Assembly (NCBI GenBank): GCA_026929865.2
Contig: CM049408.1
Location: 25,495,501-25,559,500 of the forward strand
Origin: Hyperoplus lanceolatus
Taxonomy: Eukaryota > Chordata > Actinopteri > Uranoscopiformes > Ammodytidae
DNA: 64,000 nt
Direction of reading: 5' to 3'
Shown here: positions 54,501 through 64,000 of the stretch, piece after piece
Numbering within the stretch: the first letter of the stretch is position 1
Layout: each line of letters opens with the position of its first letter
Notes under the pieces: model-generated
Databases searched by the model: none
What the model saw: only the letters and a program-made list of their open reading frames with translations
What the model was told of the DNA's origin: nothing
Program-made: the position numbers and the translations under genes

Positions 54501-55792
54501 TATTTAAATATTTGACTTCGGCTAGGGAATTTGGAACGATTTGAAAAATCAGTTGCAACAAGCGGTTTCTCTTTGTGACGGTAAGCTAACTATGAAACTA
54601 CGATGGATACTGATGGTCTGTTGTGTGTCTCTCATTAAACCAAACGTAAGGGTTAAGGAAAATGACACAACCAGCGTTGACCTATCCGCAAATGGACTGT
54701 CACTTTTTATTCGATCTGTTTAGATGTGTTTAGTTCTGTTTTACTTGGAGAGTAATTATTATATACAGAGGTTGGGGGAAAAATCTGTACAGAATTGTCT
54801 TAAGTGATCGTATAGAGTGTTATTAAGCTTATTTAGAGATGAAGGGCCTTTTTTTCAGCAGCTCTGTACTGTATGAAGAGTTTGCTCTACGGAAAGGCAT
54901 GAAGTGTATGAACACGTTAAGGGACCATCGGCTCAGGAGAACAGACGTTTGAGCAAATTCCTTTTACAATTTTTCTTTTGCCTTTTAGTTGTTTTGCACC
55001 TCCATTAATGAATCACACTTGAGCAATAATCATACACATGATATGGAGCGAAGTCACTTGTTTCTAAAGCAGTGTGAAATGTGTACATAAGGGTTTGCCT
55101 ACATCTTGAAAGTGCATGTGACTCATATGTCCGATAGTCTATTGACGCTCTTGATCATAGCCAGGCCCCAACAACCTCATCTCTGTCTCACCACCATTAA
55201 AACAGTAAAAGGTTGTTGCGTTGAAATGTAAGCAGGCTGCTCCCACTGCTTTGAAGAAACAAGGATATTGTGAGTGTTACTGATCACTGAGCTTATGTTT
55301 GTATATGTAAGTATGTATGTGTACTGTACAGAGAGACTTCCACCGTCATCATGATCTCCTGTGTGAGATGGAACTGCTTACTCACAAATACATCTTTTTT
55401 AAAATTCTTTAATTGTTTTTTCCGTCATGGATGGACGTTTTTTTTAAGGCTACAGTCTGTCTGAGCAGTGGAGTCATTGTTTTATGTATAAATTCAACAG
55501 TTTCACACACAAAACTTGTCAATTAATTCCAAGTGATTTGACGATGAACAAAACCCACAGTGGTGTGTCAGGAATCAGGATTGGGTCGCATGCAGACCAG
55601 CAGCTGCATCTTTATTTTTAGGGAGAGTATGTGCGTGAGTAGGTGCATGTACAAAAGGGACTGCCCCATTATGTGCCATTTCGTCTTTTAAGATAATATT
55701 GCATCAGAATCCCTGCTAAGATTTTGCATTTAGTTTCCCCATCCTTATGAAACACACTTTAATATGAATTCAGGGTCCAGTGGTTTATCTGT

Positions 55793-56010
55793 CTAGGGCT
55801 GCACATATCTTTTCATTATCTACTTATCTGCAGTTTTTTCTTTAGTAATCATTTGGTCCAAAAAGAGTCCAAAGTAACATCTTCAAATGTTTTTGAAAAA
55901 TTTTCCGGTTTACTCTTGATGTAAAAGTTTTGACTAAAATGATTTGTCGATTATCACAACTGTTACAGATTAATCGGTGGGTCATTGGCTATTTGATAAT
56001 TAGTGTTCTT
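55793..56010 (+). repeat. Dispersed AT-rich repeat, tagggctgca type
   Basis: It starts ctagggctgcacatatcttt and continues with gtcgattatcacaactgtta then cagattaatcggtg, a decayed copy of the same repeat as at 52985-53068. Its right end is uncertain. Confidence 0.5.
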
Positions 56011-56292
56011 CAAATCTTTAATAAACTATTTTATTCCGTTTTCCGTACTTTTTTTGGCTCACTGTAACTCCTTCAAATCTTCAGCTATTAAACCATCCAA
56101 CCATCAAAATGTTCAGATCTTTCAGCACATTAGACTTCTTTTCATATTTTTCTACCTTTTAAAATATTCAGCTTTTTAACAAATTATTTAAAAATTCAAG
56201 CCAATGGGAGTAGCCTTCAAATCCATGCCAATAAAGCTTTCTGAATTGAGAGAGATAGGGACAATTAGCATATTGTCACTGTTAACCTTTTT

Positions 56293-56474
56293 TTTAAGAT
56301 TTTTTTTTTTTTTTGGCATTTTTACGCTTTATTGATAGTGTAGAGACAGAGTTGAAATGGGGCAGAGAGGGGAGTGACATGTAGAGAACGACCGCGGGCT
56401 GGAATCGAACCCGGGTCCGCTGCTGGTCGAGGCCCATGGGGGGGACGCCCTACCAACTGAGCTAAGGGCGCCCC
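56293..56474 (-). mobile_element. tRNA-derived SINE with target-site duplication
   Basis: Read on the minus strand it has an A box (TTAGCTCAGTTGGTAG), a B box (GGGTTCGATTCC), then a pyrimidine-rich body. It ends tatcaataaagcgtaaaaat then gcc and a run of A. Flanks cactgttaacctttt (56277) and cactgttaaactttt (56475) form a target-site duplication with one or two changes. The head is tRNA-like but not an intact tRNA. Confidence 0.85.
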
Positions 56475-56904
56475 CACTGTTAAACTTTTTAACAACTTTT
56501 TGGTCTTTACTCTTAATTTTAAATGTTACATTTTTTTCGATTGCGCAGCTTTTTCGACCCTTAACAGGATGTTTAAAACCGCCCTGGAGGCTCATGCGTT
56601 TCTCTGTCTAGGCTGAGCTGTCAGGATCCTTATAATCCGCTGTATGTCCACTCCGACACATGTTCTGTAAATTAATCTGATACTCGCTACCCGTAAACCG
56701 CATGTTAACCACTCTGACTGTCCATCCGCTTTACTGGGAGGCGTGTTGGGCCTCGTACACTCTGACACAGATGTGCTAATGCTCTAATTCACTAGTGCAC
56801 TGATTCAGTGATGGAGATTCATACCTGCCAAGAGCTCGGAGACATAGTAATCTGAATAACAGCTTTTACTGACTGGAATCTATCGACAGGATTCATTCCT
56901 AAAG

Positions 56905-56907
56905 CTT

Positions 56908-56942
<35 letters not shown>
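56905..56942. repeat. (CT)n microsatellite
   Basis: A CT run, followed by interrupted CT to about 56972. Confidence 0.9.
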
Positions 56943-56947
<5 letters not shown>

Positions 56948-56973
56948 TTTCACTCTCTCTCACTCTCTATCTC

Positions 56974-57095
56974 AATTCAATGAAATTCAAAAAAGCTTTA
57001 TTGGCATGGCTATAGTGGAAAATAGTATTGCCAAAGCATTAAAGATATTACAAATAATAACAAATCAACAATCAGAAGCATAGCATACAGACTAT
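56974..57095. repeat. Retroposon-like tail (gctttattggcatg)
   Basis: The text caattcaatgaaattcaaaa then aagctttattggcatggcta resembles the end of a non-LTR element that I recall from many fish introns. It is only a fragment without an ORF. Confidence 0.45.
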
Positions 57096-57199
57096 ACAAA
57101 TATAAAGCATATAACTGTTAATAATAAGATAATGTCAGCAGTATAAATGATAAATGAAATGTGAAACCTGGTGTGGATTGGAGCCTCTCCCCCCTCCCT

Positions 57200-57224
57200 C
57201 CCTCTCTCTCTCTCTCTCTCTCTC
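57200..57224. repeat. (CT)n microsatellite
   Basis: A CT run about 0.25 kb before the plekhd1 start codon. Confidence 0.88.
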
Positions 57225-57427
57225 CATCATCCCTGTTTTCATCCTGTGCTGTGCAGTCAGTCCGCCTCCAGCTAAGTATTGGCAACTGCATCATTCCACC
57301 CTGCTGAGTTATTGGGATATCTTTGCCACTTTTCCTGTTTTGCATTGAAGTAGTCCTAGTTGTACCTGCACGTCCGCACAATGTGCATGGTACTAGGCTA
57401 ATTGTTATTGAGTGGACTGCCCTGTGA

Positions 57428-63416
<5,989 letters not shown>

Positions 63417-63949
63417 GTGAGTGCTTTCACTGATACCTGCACATCTCAATATATCTAATATGAATGTGTCTGTCTACCGTAGAGCTAATATGTGCTGTAA
63501 TGGTTTGCATTTAGTTGTGAGAATAGTGAAATTTATTCTGAAAAAGTAAATTATAAAAATCAAAAAAATACTTTAATTAATAACTTTTATCTTTATATAT
63601 AGAATCCTTACTTATATAGAAGGAAAACAAGTGGATCAATAAAAAGATACATTACTAAACATGCATTGAAGGATACTTAATAACTTAATTCTCAGTAAAA
63701 GTTATTCATACAGATGTAAATGCTCTTAAACACACAATGGACATGAAGTGAAGTGCATATTTTTTTTCTTCTAATTGCTGTGACTGCCCCCCTCTGGATA
63801 GAGTTTGTATTACATCTGGATGCTGCAGGAGGAGCAAAATCACATCCAGCAGATGTTTTAGTTCTTTAGGGATCCATCAGCGCTCAAAGAAGTGCGAATC
63901 ACTTTTGAGTTTTATTTTTTATAATTTTTTCTACTAGAAATCCCCTGCA

Positions 63950-64000
63950 ATTATTAGGGCTGCAACTCATGAATTATTTCATAAAAGTTACATTCATTCA
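63950..64000 (+). repeat. Dispersed repeat, ttagggctgcaact type, cut by the window end
   Basis: The text ttagggctgcaactcatgaa matches the start of the repeat at 52985-53068 (minus strand) and 55793-56010. Only the first 50 bases are in the window. Confidence 0.5.

Noticed and set aside
54193-54561. 122-residue minus-strand frame and overlapping plus-strand frames
   Set aside because: They lie mostly in the slc39a9 3' UTR, have no recognisable domain and no consistent frame.
56329-56595. 88-residue minus-strand frame
   Set aside because: It runs across the tRNA-derived SINE; the fragments are translation of repeat DNA.

Overview
The window is eukaryotic genomic DNA from a ray-finned (teleost) fish. 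The evidence is compact multi-exon genes with GT-AG introns, exons that join in frame into vertebrate proteins, and a dense load of short DNA transposons and tRNA-derived SINEs of fish type. There is no bacterial, organellar or CRISPR-like content. I cannot name the species; the SINE type and compact introns fit a percomorph-like fish, which is only an impression.

Layout: (1) 231-443 (+) is the last coding exon of zfyve26 (spastizin). (2) 3274-9971 (-) is a seven-exon retinol dehydrogenase of the RDH11/12 type, 318 aa. (3) 10766-14332 (+) is vti1b, a Qb-SNARE of six exons and 226 aa, divergent from the dehydrogenase across about 0.8 kb. (4) 17369-24204 (-) is arg2, mitochondrial arginase-2, eight exons and 354 aa, tail to tail with vti1b. 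(5) 27146-44495 (+) is rbm25, an RRM/RE-rich/PWI splicing factor with 17 coding exons and 837 aa. (6) 46345-53776 (+) is slc39a9 (ZIP9), seven exons and 310 aa. (7) 57479-63416 (+) is the 5' part of plekhd1, 11 exons seen, continuing past the window. For the six complete or nearly complete genes I joined the exons by hand; every junction keeps frame, and the totals give complete proteins for genes 2-6.

The order zfyve26-rdh-vti1b-arg2, including strands, matches human 14q24 (ZFYVE26-RDH12-[RDH11]-VTI1B-ARG2). RBM25, SLC39A9 and PLEKHD1 are also on human 14q24, so the block is conserved vertebrate synteny. The genes do unrelated housekeeping and tissue jobs (endosome/autophagy, retinoid reduction, SNARE fusion, arginine catabolism, splicing, zinc transport, a PH coiled-coil protein); there is no operon or pathway linking them.

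The less ordinary content is in introns and intergenic DNA. It includes two kilobase-scale palindromes in neighbouring rbm25 introns (29977-31543, built from two opposed Tc1-like transposase 3' halves, and 32208-33307), a Tc1/mariner-like element with ~200 bp inverted repeats, three hAT-like elements (two with 5 bp and one with 8 bp target duplications), a Harbinger-like element, several TTAA-flanked MITEs including one family present four times, and tRNA-derived SINEs, one with a recognisable tRNA-Leu(TAA) head. I found no convincing undescribed multi-gene system; the palindromes and the small MITE families are the best leads.
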